A stretch of DNA of 64,000 nt from Nitrincola salilacus (GTDB lineage: Bacteria > Pseudomonadota > Gammaproteobacteria > Pseudomonadales > Balneatricaceae): assembly GCF_046271865.1 (NCBI RefSeq), contig NZ_CP176580.1:1488001-1552000 (forward strand), given 5' to 3'. The notes under the pieces are model-generated. The model ran no database searches. It had not been told where the DNA came from and saw only the letters and a program-made list of their open reading frames with translations. Positions 16,688-25,270 of this stretch are shown one piece after another (the first letter of the stretch is position 1; every line of letters starts with the position of its first letter). The translations under genes were made by a program, and so were the position numbers.

Positions 16688-18074
16688 GAGTTATAACTGA
16701 ATCTGGTGTTCGGAAGAGTTGAAAAAAAGCGGCGTATCTGGTTGATTTGTAATCGCCAAAAAACGAATCAACAGAAGAGATACACCGCCATGAACAAGAA
16801 TACCCTTGTTGAGTTTGCCCGTCGAGATCAGACAAGAGATCCGTTATCTGATCTGTTGCGCCAAGGAGCGCGGGATCTGATCCATCAAGCGATTGAGGCA
16901 GAGCTAGCTGTCTTCATGGAGGCGTACCAGGATCGCCGATTGGATGATGGTAGAGCCTCCATCGTCCGTAATGGCTACTTGCCTGAGCGCGAGATCCAAA
17001 CCGGCATTGGCCCGGTTACAGTGAAAGTGCCCAAGGTTCGCAGCAAGGATGGTGAAGCGGTGACCTTTCGGTCTGCACTGGTGCCGCCGTATGTTCGCAA
17101 GACCCGGAGTCTGGAGGCTGCCCTGCCTTGGTTGTACCTGAAAGGAATATCGACTGGTGAGATGGAGGAGGCGCTGTCAGCTCTGGTAGGGCCTGAAGCA
17201 AAGGGGCTATCTGCCAACACGGTGTCACGACTGAAGCGCCAGTGGGCCGATGAGTATGAGGCGTGGCGCAAGCGATCGCTGGATAAGGACCGCTGGGTCT
17301 ACATCTGGGCTGATGGCATCTACAGTGGTCTGCGATCAGAGGAGAGTAAGCTATGCGCGCTGGTAGTGATGGGCGTCAATGAGCGTGGCGAGAAGCACTT
17401 CCTGGCCATTGAGGATGGTGCACGCGAGTCGACACTAAGCTGGAAAGCCGTGCTGGAAAGTCTCAAGGGACGCGGGATGAATGCACCCGAGTTGGCCGTA
17501 GGCGATGGCGCGATGGGGTTCTGGGCAGCGCTGGAGGACGTGTACCCATCGACACGTCAGCAGCGCTGCTGGGTGCACAAAACGGCCAATGTCTTGAATC
17601 GACTGCCGAAGTCAAGTCAGCCTAAAGCCAAGCAGGCGCTGCATGATATCTGGCAGGCTGAGACACGAGCCGATGCTGAAAAGGCGTTCGATACCTTCAT
17701 CAGAACGTATCAGGCAAAGTACCCTAAGGTGGCTGAGTGTCTGCTAAAGGATCATGAAGAGCTGTTGAGCTTCTTCGACTTCCCGGCCCCGCACTGGCAA
17801 AGCATAAGGACGACGAACCCGATTGAGTCAACGTTCGGTACGATACGCCACCGGACCAAGCGCTCAAAAGGTTGCCTGTCGAGAGCGGGCATGCTGCATA
17901 TGATGTTCAAGCTGGGCATGTGTGCTGAAGGAAAATGGAGAAAACTACGGGGCTTTGACTATCTTGCCAAAGTCATTACCGGAGTAAAGTTCAGGGATGG
18001 AGAAGAGGTGCCAACATCCGACCAGAGGAGCGCCGCTTGATCAGGCTGCTGAACACCAGATTTGACAATAACTC
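16688..18074 (+). mobile_element. Second complete IS256 family element (1387 bp)
   Basis: The left end GAGTTATAACTGAATCTGG and the inverted right end GAGTTATTGTCAAATCTGG match over most of 29 positions, continuing GTGTTC in both. The 9-bp repeat CAGCACGAC flanks the element (16679-16687 and 18075-18083). One transposase gene is enclosed. It differs from the element at 5000-6306 in its ends and in its transposase, so the two are separate arrivals and not copies of each other. Confidence 0.96.
16790..18040 (+). CDS. IS256 family transposase (second lineage)
   Basis: Started at the ATG at 16790 (AGAAGAGATACACC upstream) the protein has 416 residues; an earlier ATG at 16706 lies in the IS terminal region and is less likely. 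The DDE residues are placed in WADGIYSGLR, VGDGAMGFW and NPIESTFGTI, with the C-x2-H motif RCWVHKTANV. The frame is intact. The stop TGA at 18038 overlaps a TTG codon (TTGA) that opens the frame of the downstream VIT remnant. Confidence 0.96.
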   Translation: MNKNTLVEFARRDQTRDPLSDLLRQGARDLIHQAIEAELAVFMEAYQDRRLDDGRASIVRNGYLPEREIQTGIGPVTVKVPKVRSKDGEAVTFRSALVPPYVRKTRSLEAALPWLYLKGISTGEMEEALSALVGPEAKGLSANTVSRLKRQWADEYEAWRKRSLDKDRWVYIWADGIYSGLRSEESKLCALVVMGVNERGEKHFLAIEDGARESTLSWKAVLESLKGRGMNAPELAVGDGAMGFWAALEDVYPSTRQQRCWVHKTANVLNRLPKSSQPKAKQALHDIWQAETRADAEKAFDTFIRTYQAKYPKVAECLLKDHEELLSFFDFPAPHWQSIRTTNPIESTFGTIRHRTKRSKGCLSRAGMLHMMFKLGMCAEGKWRKLRGFDYLAKVITGVKFRDGEEVPTSDQRSAA

Positions 18075-18764
18075 CAGCACGACTCATGAAAGTATTATTT
18101 TGGCAGGAGTGGCTGGCGTAGTCGCAGGAGCTATGTCTATGGCTGCTGGTGAGTACGTATCCGTCAGCTCCCAATCCGATACTGAAAAGACTGATCTTGC
18201 TATTGAAAAAAGATCATTGGAAGAAGATATTGAATTTGAAAAAAATGAGCTTGCTCAGATATATGAGGGAAGAGGTGTAGAGCCATTGTTAGCACGCCAG
18301 GTTGCTGAGCAGCTTATGGAGCATGATGCGCTTGGAGCGCATGCCAGAGATGATATTGGTATTTCAGAGAGTGTTAATGCACGGCCGACTCAGGCTGCGC
18401 TATCGTCGGCGAGTACTTTCACAATTGGCGCATCACTTCCATTGCTGGTTGCATGGATGGCACCACTTAATTTACTGATTATTCTTGTTGCATTGTTTTC
18501 TCTTATTTTTCTTGCACTGCTTGGCACCATTGCAGCACGGGCAGGTGGTGCTTCTATGGCTATCGGTGCCATCAGGGTAGCATTCTGGGGATCTCTCGCA
18601 ATGGCGTTAACCGCAGCTGTTGGTTTACTTTTTGGAGTAGTTGCATAGTGTGCTTAAATATATCTCTGCATCTGCATTGGGACGATTAAGCGTAGTGTGC
18701 TCATATAGAGATATAACACTCATTTCTGAGTTCGAACAGCTTTTCATTTAACAGGCTTTTAAAC

Positions 18765-19127
18765 ATGTCCAAGACACGCATCGATAGCTTCCTGAGTGAC
18801 ATCCGACTGATCAGCTCTGAGCAGGCAGACATTGTTGAGTCACTACGTGAAATGGCTCTGTCCACGTCTCGAACTGTTTCCGAGGAGATCAAATACGGTG
18901 GAATACTGTTTTCTGATCCAACACCATTTTGTGGCGTTTTTTCCTATAAACAGCATGTTACTCTTGAGTTGAGTAATGGTGCTGGTTTGAATGACGAATT
19001 TGGTGTTCTCGAGGGTTCTGGAAAGACAAGACGACACATAAAATTTCTGACAGTGGCTGAAATTGAAATCAAGCATGCACGCGAATATATTATTCAAGCG
19101 CATCAGAATGCTCAAAATGATGCCTGA
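18765..19127 (+). CDS. DUF1801 family protein
   Basis: A 120-residue cytoplasmic protein with the DUF1801/YdhG-like pattern: an N-terminal helix pair, SEEIKYGGILF, CGVFSYKQHVTLEL and the late RRHIKF motif. Members are small single-domain proteins of unknown function. A weak AACAGG-type site lies before the ATG. The gene is separated by 116 bp from the VIT remnant and precedes a DUF3291 gene; all three genes here face right, but there is no evidence for one operon. Confidence 0.8.
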   Translation: MSKTRIDSFLSDIRLISSEQADIVESLREMALSTSRTVSEEIKYGGILFSDPTPFCGVFSYKQHVTLELSNGAGLNDEFGVLEGSGKTRRHIKFLTVAEIEIKHAREYIIQAHQNAQNDA

Positions 19128-19196
19128 CAAGGCCAACGAAATAGCACCTAACTCGTACTATGTATGGGTATAAACAGTGTTCTCAGGGAGGCAAGT

Positions 19197-19673
19197 GTGA
19201 ATAAGTACCATATCGCCCAACTCAATATTGCCAAACTGATGGCTCCACTGGATTCACCGCAGCTTTCAGAGTTTGTGGCAAACCTGGACAGGATCAATGC
19301 ATTGGCTGAAGCGTCGCCCGGGTTTTTATGGCGGCTCCAGGGCGAGGATGGTGATGCCACCGGGATCGACTTCTTTGGCTCTGATCAGATCGTGAACCTG
19401 TCGCTGTGGGATTCAGTTGAAGCTTTACATAATTACGTTTATCGGTCTGCCCACGTTGAGATCATGCGCCGGAAAAACGAGTGGTTTCACAAACTCGGTG
19501 AGGCCCATATGGTGCTTTGGTGGGTGCCCGCTGGACACATTCCATCCGTTGAAGAGGCATCCAACAAGCTAAACATGTTGAGAGAGCTGGGCCCCACCAG
19601 AGAAGCTTTCACATTCAAGAAAGCTTTCCCACCCCCCAGTGACTTAATGGGTACGGCATCTGAGTCTCGATGA
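19197..19673 (+). CDS. DUF3291 family protein
   Basis: I choose the GTG at 19197, because GGGAGG stands 7 nt upstream and the family begins at this point (NKYHIAQLNIAKL); an ATG at 19164 would add 11 unsupported residues. The 158-residue protein has the family motifs SPGFLWRLQGE, NLSLWDSVEALHNYVYRS, WFHKLGEAHMVLWWV and a C-terminal AFTFKKAFPPP. DUF3291 proteins have a dimeric alpha/beta-barrel fold resembling monooxygenases of the ABM type; no function is established. Confidence 0.85.
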   Translation: MNKYHIAQLNIAKLMAPLDSPQLSEFVANLDRINALAEASPGFLWRLQGEDGDATGIDFFGSDQIVNLSLWDSVEALHNYVYRSAHVEIMRRKNEWFHKLGEAHMVLWWVPAGHIPSVEEASNKLNMLRELGPTREAFTFKKAFPPPSDLMGTASESR

Positions 19674-19794
19674 AGTCTGATGGTTTTTGTTGGAACCTTG
19701 AATGAGCAGTGCATAGCATCGATAGTTCCAAGTTTACCAGCGTCGTGGTGCTCGTTACTCCTGCGTTGCGCCCACGACCCGAAGGAGAATGATA

Positions 19795-19929
19795 ATGAGC
19801 AATACAGCACTTAAGCTTGCGGAAGTATTCGCAGTCTTGAAGCCGAATCTCTTGGTAGAGACAGTTGCCGTTTCGCCGTCAATCGAGGGTACTGAGCATC
19901 GCGCTGCTGACAATGATGAAGGGATATAG
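19795..19929 (+). CDS. Short open reading frame of 44 codons, possible gene remnant
   Basis: GAAGGAG stands 7 nt before the ATG, and the predicted peptide starts MSNTALKLAEVFAVLKPNL. Its stop codon ends one base before the ATG of the acetyltransferase gene, so it could couple translation to that gene. The segment also looks like the beginning of a larger cytosolic protein (perhaps cupin-like) that has lost its remainder. I cannot assign a family with confidence. Confidence 0.35.
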   Translation: MSNTALKLAEVFAVLKPNLLVETVAVSPSIEGTEHRAADNDEGI

Positions 19930-19930
19930 A

Positions 19931-20656
19931 ATGAACCACGTTTTTAACCATCTCAACCAACCGATCGGGGAGTCGCTCGCAGAGTGGACACGTCCGGATT
20001 TGCCACCTGGCGAACCGATGGAAGGCCATTATTGTCAGTTGGAGCCGCTTGATCCGGAGGTGCACGCTGAATCGTTACATGAAGCAAATCTGTCGGACGT
20101 TGACGGCCGCAGCTGGACGTATCTTCCTTACGGCCCGTTTGAGTCTGTGAAGGCCTATAAAGACTGGATGGTTTCATCCTGCCAGAGTACCGATCCGATG
20201 TTCTTCGCTATACGTCGGAAATCGGACAATAAGCTGGTTGGCGTTGCGAGTTATCTCAGGATCACACCTGCAAGTGGGTCAATTGAGGTCGGTCACATCC
20301 ATTACTCGGATCACCTCAAAAGAAGCCCTGTTGCCACTGAATCGATGTTTCTTATGATGAAGCGAGTGTTTGAACTCGGGTACCGGCGTTACGAGTGGAA
20401 GTGCGATGCCTTGAATGGTCCTTCCCGAGATGCTGCGCAGCGGCTGGGCTTTTCGTACGAAGGTATTTTCCGTCAAGCTACCGTGTACAAAGGACGTAAT
20501 CGTGACACCGCCTGGTACGCGATCATTGACTCGGAATGGCCAGCATTGCACCGGGCATTTTCTGAATGGTTGGACCCGAACAACTTTGATGAGAATGGGC
20601 AGCAACGGTGCCGTTTGAGTGATTTGACCAGGCCAGTGCTTAAGCAACCGAGGTGA
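19931..20656 (+). CDS. GNAT family N-acetyltransferase (RimJ/RimL-like)
   Basis: Started at the ATG at 19931 (AAGGG upstream) the protein has 241 residues. The fold is a RimJ/RimL-type GNAT: CQLEPLDPEVHAESL at the N-terminus, LVGVASYLRITPASGSIEVG for strands 3-4, a degenerate acetyl-CoA loop before MMKRVFELGYRRYEWKC, and the C-terminal RLGFSYEGIFRQATVYKGRNRDTAWYA reading. Such enzymes acetylate amino groups of proteins or small molecules; substrates differ widely. This subgroup (tryptophan-rich C-terminal EWPALH) is common and uncharacterised. Confidence 0.88.
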   Translation: MNHVFNHLNQPIGESLAEWTRPDLPPGEPMEGHYCQLEPLDPEVHAESLHEANLSDVDGRSWTYLPYGPFESVKAYKDWMVSSCQSTDPMFFAIRRKSDNKLVGVASYLRITPASGSIEVGHIHYSDHLKRSPVATESMFLMMKRVFELGYRRYEWKCDALNGPSRDAAQRLGFSYEGIFRQATVYKGRNRDTAWYAIIDSEWPALHRAFSEWLDPNNFDENGQQRCRLSDLTRPVLKQPR

Positions 20657-20791
20657 GCCAGTGGAAAATCATGAAAGCAGATAATACCTGCGCTTGAGTC
20701 GCGAGTAGTGTACGCCGTCTAAGAGAAGCAACCGGTCCATGTGCGATTTTGCTACACGCAGGTCGCCAAATGACTTGTCAGTTACCCCTGT

Positions 20792-21274
20792 TTACTTGGT
20801 CCATAGGGTTTCGTTGGGCACCGGAACGGTGATTTCGTCTTTTACTATTTCCATCGCCACAAAGGAGTGAGTCTGGTGTACGTGGGGTAGCTGCCCAATC
20901 TGGGCCCCCAATACTTCACGATATTGATGGATATCGTGGGTTCTTACCTTAAGCAGATAATCGAAATTCCCTGCCACCATATAACAGCTCTGTACTTCAG
21001 GAATTTTTCTTACCGCTTCGTTGAAGCGTTCAAGTGCATCCTCGCTGGTTTTATCCATCGTCACCTGAACCACCAGAACATGGCCAGCATTGAGGTGATC
21101 CGGATCCAGGTCGGCACGATAGCCCCGAATTACGCCTGATTCTTCCAGTCGGCGAACACGCTGAGCACAAGGTGTTTTAGTGAGATTGACCCTGTTGGCC
21201 AACTCAACAATAGGAAGCCGTCCGTGCTCCTGAAGCTGGCGCAAAATTTCACGGTCTATTCGGTCAATCTTCAC
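20792..21274 (-). CDS. Lrp/AsnC family transcriptional regulator
   Basis: A 160-residue protein of the normal family length: N-terminal helix-turn-helix (KIDRIDREILRQLQ, then LANRVNLTKTPCAQRVRRL) and the RAM/AsnC ligand-binding domain with VQSCYMVAGNFDYLLKV. It begins with ATG at 21274 and is divergent from nhaC over a 209-bp gap that contains a weak TTTAG-N12-CTAAA dyad at 21303-21324. An amino acid is the usual effector; regulation of itself or of the antiporter gene is possible but not shown. Confidence 0.93.
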   Translation of the reverse strand: MKIDRIDREILRQLQEHGRLPIVELANRVNLTKTPCAQRVRRLEESGVIRGYRADLDPDHLNAGHVLVVQVTMDKTSEDALERFNEAVRKIPEVQSCYMVAGNFDYLLKVRTHDIHQYREVLGAQIGQLPHVHQTHSFVAMEIVKDEITVPVPNETLWTK

Positions 21275-21483
21275 TAGCCTTTATTCCTACATATTAGTAA
21301 TTTTTAGGTCTATTGGTGACTAAATTAGCATTATTCAGAGCCACTTCCTAGCCATAATGGCTGATACTTCAGTTATGAGGGCTAAGAAAGAATATTGCCG
21401 GAATCGCTCAGCCTGGCCCTCGGGTGCCTTGCGGTTTCCGGTCAACGAATGACGAACACGTACTAAAATAAAAGGATATTGCT

Positions 21484-23007
21484 ATGACTGATCCGACTGA
21501 GTTAATTGACTGCAAGAAGCCGGGGCTGGCTCTGGCGCTCACACCTGTGGTGCTGACCTTGGTGGTGCTGGGCATTCAACTCTTCTACTTTGGTGATTTT
21601 ACACCACACATTCCGCTTGCTATTGGGCTGGCTATTACTGGCCTGGTGGGAATAACACTGGGTTATAAATGGAAGCACATCGAAGAAGGTATTTTCCATG
21701 TCATTCACGTATCGTTGCCTTCTGTTTCGGTATTGATCTGTGTGGGGATGATTATCGGGGTCTGGATTGCCAGTGGTACGGTACCGACCTTGATCTACTA
21801 TGGGTTGACGATCCTCTCGCCGAGCATTTTTCTGGCCGCCGCCATGGTGTTGTGTGCCGTAGTGTCGCTGTCGTTGGGTACATCCTGGGGCACGGTCGGT
21901 ACCGTGGGTCTGGCGCTGATGGGGATTGGTGCGGGTTTCGATATCCCAATGTATTGGACGGCCGGGGCCGTGGTATCTGGCGCCTTTTTTGGCGACAAGG
22001 TATCGCCCCTGTCCGATACCACCAATCTGGCACCAGCAGTGACTGGAACGGATGTGTTCTCGCATATCAAGAACATGATGCCGACTACGATTCCGGCGAT
22101 GTTGATTGCTCTGGCGATCTATCTGGTGGCTGGCTTTACATTAATCGAGGGCGGTGACGCCTCCTTCGAGCGAATCAGTGCCATCACCTCAACACTGGAT
22201 GCGAACTTCACTATTTCTGCCTGGTTACTCTTACCCGCTGTGCTGGTTATTGCCTTGGCTGTCAAACGTATGCCTCCGATTCCATCACTCTTCGCGGGTG
22301 TTCTGGCTGGCGCAGTTGTTGCCATGATCACACAAGGTGCCAGTGTGCATGAGCTGTTGACCTATGCGAATTCCGGTTACTCAATTGAGACTGGTGTCGC
22401 AGCGATCGACAGCCTCCTCAACCGGGGCGGCGTCCAGTCCATGATGTGGACCATCTCGCTAGTGCTGATTGCATTGGGTTTTGGTGGTGCGTTGGAGAAA
22501 ACCGGCTGTCTGGAAGCTATCATCAAAGCGATCATGACCAAGGTGCATAGTTTCCGGGGTGTGCAGACAGTAGCAGTCTTTACTTCCATGTCCACTAACC
22601 TGGTAGCGGGTGATCCTTACTTGTCCATCGCCTTGCCTGGCCGTATGTACGCTCCGATCTACCGTGGCATGGGCTATTCTACACTGAACCTGTCCCGTGC
22701 GATCGAAGAGGGCGGTACGCTGCTATCACCGCTCATTCCCTGGAATGCTGGTGGGGCTTTTGTCATCAGCGCACTGGGGCTGGGTATTGCTAACGGTCAG
22801 GTTGAAAACCTGCTTTATATTCCACTGGCGTTTGCGTGCTGGTTGTCTCCTGTGATCGGGATCCTCTATGCTCAGCTCGGATGGTTTTCTCCACGGGCGA
22901 CCGACGAAGAGCGTCGCATGTGGGTGGAGCAGGGCGAGGCTGTGGCAATGAGCACCGATATCGATGCAGAGGAACAGGGTTCCGCCATGCCGGTTGCTAC
23001 TCGCTGA
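21484..23007 (+). CDS. nhaC: Na+/H+ antiporter NhaC family
   Basis: A 507-residue inner-membrane protein with about 11-12 helices. The family signatures are clear: SLGTSWGTVGTVG and GAFFGDKVSPLSDTTNLAP near the middle, FTSMSTNLVAGDPYLSI and EEGGTLLSPLIPWN in the C-terminal half. It exchanges cytoplasmic Na+ (or an organic substrate in some members, such as malate/lactate) for protons. AAGGA lies 8 nt before the ATG. Adjacent to a divergent Lrp regulator. A hairpin follows the stop codon. Confidence 0.92.
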   Translation: MTDPTELIDCKKPGLALALTPVVLTLVVLGIQLFYFGDFTPHIPLAIGLAITGLVGITLGYKWKHIEEGIFHVIHVSLPSVSVLICVGMIIGVWIASGTVPTLIYYGLTILSPSIFLAAAMVLCAVVSLSLGTSWGTVGTVGLALMGIGAGFDIPMYWTAGAVVSGAFFGDKVSPLSDTTNLAPAVTGTDVFSHIKNMMPTTIPAMLIALAIYLVAGFTLIEGGDASFERISAITSTLDANFTISAWLLLPAVLVIALAVKRMPPIPSLFAGVLAGAVVAMITQGASVHELLTYANSGYSIETGVAAIDSLLNRGGVQSMMWTISLVLIALGFGGALEKTGCLEAIIKAIMTKVHSFRGVQTVAVFTSMSTNLVAGDPYLSIALPGRMYAPIYRGMGYSTLNLSRAIEEGGTLLSPLIPWNAGGAFVISALGLGIANGQVENLLYIPLAFACWLSPVIGILYAQLGWFSPRATDEERRMWVEQGEAVAMSTDIDAEEQGSAMPVATR

Positions 23008-23014
23008 TCATTTA

Positions 23015-23032
23015 GCCTGCCGATTGGCAGGC
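23015..23032. terminator. Hairpin between convergent nhaC and fabF-like genes
   Basis: GCCTGCC and GGCAGGC form a perfect 7-bp stem with a GATT loop, 7 bp after the nhaC stop. The following bases (CTTCTC) are pyrimidine-rich but not a full T-run, so termination is likely for nhaC and weaker for the opposite strand. Confidence 0.5.
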
Positions 23033-23113
23033 CTTCTCAACACCTTGAAATGGGATCGGGCGCCGGTCACTATCATCTGTTGTGGCTTCAGGATCCATGG
23101 CCAAACCCATGGG

Positions 23114-24406
23114 TCAATGAGGCTCCCAACGACGAAACAGTACACTGGCGTTCACTCCTCCAAATCCAAACCCATTTGACAGGGCGTATTTAATTGGCAT
23201 TTTCCGTGCAGACAGGCCAACCAGATTGAGGCCATCAGCTGCTTTGTCAGGATTGATGAGGTTAAGAGTCGGTGGAATGGTCTGATCGCGTAACGCCAGA
23301 AGGGTGAAAATAGCCTCGATCCCACCAGCCGCGCCCAGTAAATGACCGGTACTGGATTTGGTTGAAGTGATCGCAACCCCCGAGTTTGCTCCGAACACCG
23401 CCCGAATTGCCGTCAGCTCCCCCTTATCGCCAACCGGTGTTGATGTCGCATGTGCATTAATGTGCTGTACATCACCAGCAGTAATATCGGCTTGCCGTAA
23501 AGCCTGCTGCATGGCGCGTTGGGCGCCGCTGCCATCCTCCGGGCCCGCAGTCAGGTGATAGGCATCGGCACTGGTGCCGTAACCTACCAATTCCGCCAGA
23601 GGCTGTGCACCGCGAGCCAGCGCATGTTCAAGGGACTCGATGACCAGTAGACCAGCCCCTTCGGCCATCACAAAACCGTCCCGATCACGATCAAATGGAC
23701 GTGATGCTTCTTCAGGGCGATCGTTGAATCCAGTGGACAAAGCTCGCGCAGCTGCAAAACTTCCGAGCGTGACGCGGTGAATGGCAGCCTCAGTTCCACC
23801 GCATACGGCGATGTCGGCTTCTCCGCTTCGAATCAGCCGCGCCGCATCGCCAATGGCTTGTACTCCGGCTGCGCAGGCGGTCACTGGCGCTCCGATCGGT
23901 CCTTTGAAACCATGTGTGATGGAAATATGGCCAGCCGCCATATTGGCGAGAAAGGAGGGGGCAGTAAACGGTGAGAGTCGGCGTGGTCCTCGCGCATCGG
24001 TTGTGCGCACAGCCTCTGCGATGGCACCGAACCCACCAACGCCAGATGCGATAATAGTGGCTGTTCGCTGTTGCTGTGCCTCTTCACTTGGGTGCCAGCC
24101 CGCCTGAGTAAGGGCCTCTTGTGCTGCAATAAGCGCAAACTCAATGAAGCGATCTATTTTCTTACGCTCTTTGGGGGCAATAACACGCTCTGGATCGTAG
24201 CCAGCTTGCGGATCTTCCTCTAAACTGGGTACCTGCCCGCCGATAGAGGTGCCAGTGCCATCTGTCAGCTCTACAGGCAGGGTGCGAATGCCCGATTTTC
24301 CTGCCAACAGGCGGGACCAAACCGTTTCAGTGCCACAGCCTAATGGCCCGACGACACCTGTCCCGGTCACTACGATTCGTACAGTATTTTCTCTATTCAT
24401 CGCCAT
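23114..24406 (-). CDS. Beta-ketoacyl-ACP synthase II-like (FabF paralogue) in an efflux operon
   Basis: A 430-residue condensing enzyme with the complete Cys-His-His triad: Cys178 (VTACAAGVQA), His319 (NAHATSTPVGD) and His355 (KSSTGHLLGAAG). It elongates acyl-ACP with malonyl-ACP. GAGGA lies 8 nt before the ATG. The gene is not in a fab cluster: no acpP, fabD or fabG of the usual order is nearby. It is the fourth gene of a leftward set with an RND adaptor, RND pump and short-chain dehydrogenase, which suggests a special acyl or polyketide-like role, or a link between lipid make-up and efflux. That link is inference. Confidence 0.9.
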   Translation of the reverse strand: MAMNRENTVRIVVTGTGVVGPLGCGTETVWSRLLAGKSGIRTLPVELTDGTGTSIGGQVPSLEEDPQAGYDPERVIAPKERKKIDRFIEFALIAAQEALTQAGWHPSEEAQQQRTATIIASGVGGFGAIAEAVRTTDARGPRRLSPFTAPSFLANMAAGHISITHGFKGPIGAPVTACAAGVQAIGDAARLIRSGEADIAVCGGTEAAIHRVTLGSFAAARALSTGFNDRPEEASRPFDRDRDGFVMAEGAGLLVIESLEHALARGAQPLAELVGYGTSADAYHLTAGPEDGSGAQRAMQQALRQADITAGDVQHINAHATSTPVGDKGELTAIRAVFGANSGVAITSTKSSTGHLLGAAGGIEAIFTLLALRDQTIPPTLNLINPDKAADGLNLVGLSARKMPIKYALSNGFGFGGVNASVLFRRWEPH

Positions 24407-24452
24407 ACACTGTTCCTCAAAAATGTTTACAAAGTTGGAACAAAAAGAGGGT

Positions 24453-25259
24453 TCAGCTCAGTCCAAAGGTTTTTCGTATGCCTGAATCGACGGGTCCCGC
24501 TGGCATAAAGCGACGCAGCTTACTCAATAATGACGCCTGTCCAGCTGGCGTGTGACGCATACGCCACTTACCCAATGCCGCGTTGACAATCGTGTTAGCC
24601 ACTGTCTCAGGTTCAGGCGCCGTTTTGATAGTATTAAGAAATGCGCCTGATACCAGGCTGTTTTCGTTGGCATAGTCGGCGATCACTGCACCCGTTTTCG
24701 GCGCATTGAGATCCAGATTGGTCTTGGTAAAAGACGGCTCTACCAGAGTCACGCGTATGCCGAACTGGCGGACCTCATGATCCAGGGTTTCCGATAACCC
24801 TTCTACAGCATGTTTGGAAGCGGAATAAAGCCCCATATAAGGTGCCGGAAGAAAGCCCAGCACCGAGCTGACATTGACAATTCTGCCACTGCGTTGCGCA
24901 CGCATATGCGGTAGTGCTGCTTGTATTGTCCGCAGAATACTGAGGACATTAGTATCGAACAGCGATACAGCCTCGGCAGTGCTTGTTTCTTCCACCGCAC
25001 CGATCAGGGTCATACCTGCATTATTGACCAGTATGTCGATGCGTTTGGCAGAAGTGATGATGGATTGGATACCTCGTTGAACAGAAGCCTCATCTCGGAC
25101 ATCCATCTCAATAAGCTTGACGCCGGGTAATGAGCTTGCTGTTGCAAGGTTACGGACGGTACCGAACACCGTGCAACCTCGTTTGGCAAATTTTTCTGCA
25201 GCGACACGTCCGATACCTGAAGAGACGCCGGTGATTAAGACAACTTTTGATTCTGACAT
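24453..25259 (-). CDS. Short-chain dehydrogenase/reductase (classical SDR)
   Basis: I use the ATG at 25259, preceded by GAGAG; a TTG at 25274 overlapping the RND stop is also in frame. The 268-residue protein has the dinucleotide loop TGVSSGIG (residues 10-17), NNAG (79-82), the catalytic Ser (VNVSS, 131-132) and Tyr145-x3-Lys149 (YSASK). The substrate is a hydroxyl or keto compound, not predictable further. The gene starts 11 bp after the RND gene and 46 bp before the FabF-like gene, so it belongs to the same operon. Confidence 0.92.
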   Translation of the reverse strand: MSESKVVLITGVSSGIGRVAAEKFAKRGCTVFGTVRNLATASSLPGVKLIEMDVRDEASVQRGIQSIITSAKRIDILVNNAGMTLIGAVEETSTAEAVSLFDTNVLSILRTIQAALPHMRAQRSGRIVNVSSVLGFLPAPYMGLYSASKHAVEGLSETLDHEVRQFGIRVTLVEPSFTKTNLDLNAPKTGAVIADYANENSLVSGAFLNTIKTAPEPETVANTIVNAALGKWRMRHTPAGQASLLSKLRRFMPAGPVDSGIRKTFGLS

Positions 25260-25270
25260 ATGGATTTCTC

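Larger units (their letters stand above)
16563..18648 (+). pseudogene. VIT/CCC1 family Fe/Mn transporter, interrupted by an IS256 family element
   Basis: The 5' part (ATG at 16563, GAAGGA upstream) encodes GHKEIHRSHRVGWLRAAVLG and ANDGIVSTASLIIGVASAS, the start of a VIT-family protein. The IS intervenes at 16688-18074. Removing it and one 9-bp repeat joins 16687 to 18084 and restores 229 codons in one frame, continuing ESIILAGVAG, MSMAAGEYVSVSSQSDTE, the EEDIEFEKNEL helix and three C-terminal helices. This is the full length of the family. VIT proteins move Fe2+ or Mn2+ out of the cytoplasm. The gene followed the DUF2271 gene by 37 bp, which suggests an iron theme for the cluster. It is now inactive unless the 3' part is translated alone. 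Confidence 0.95.
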
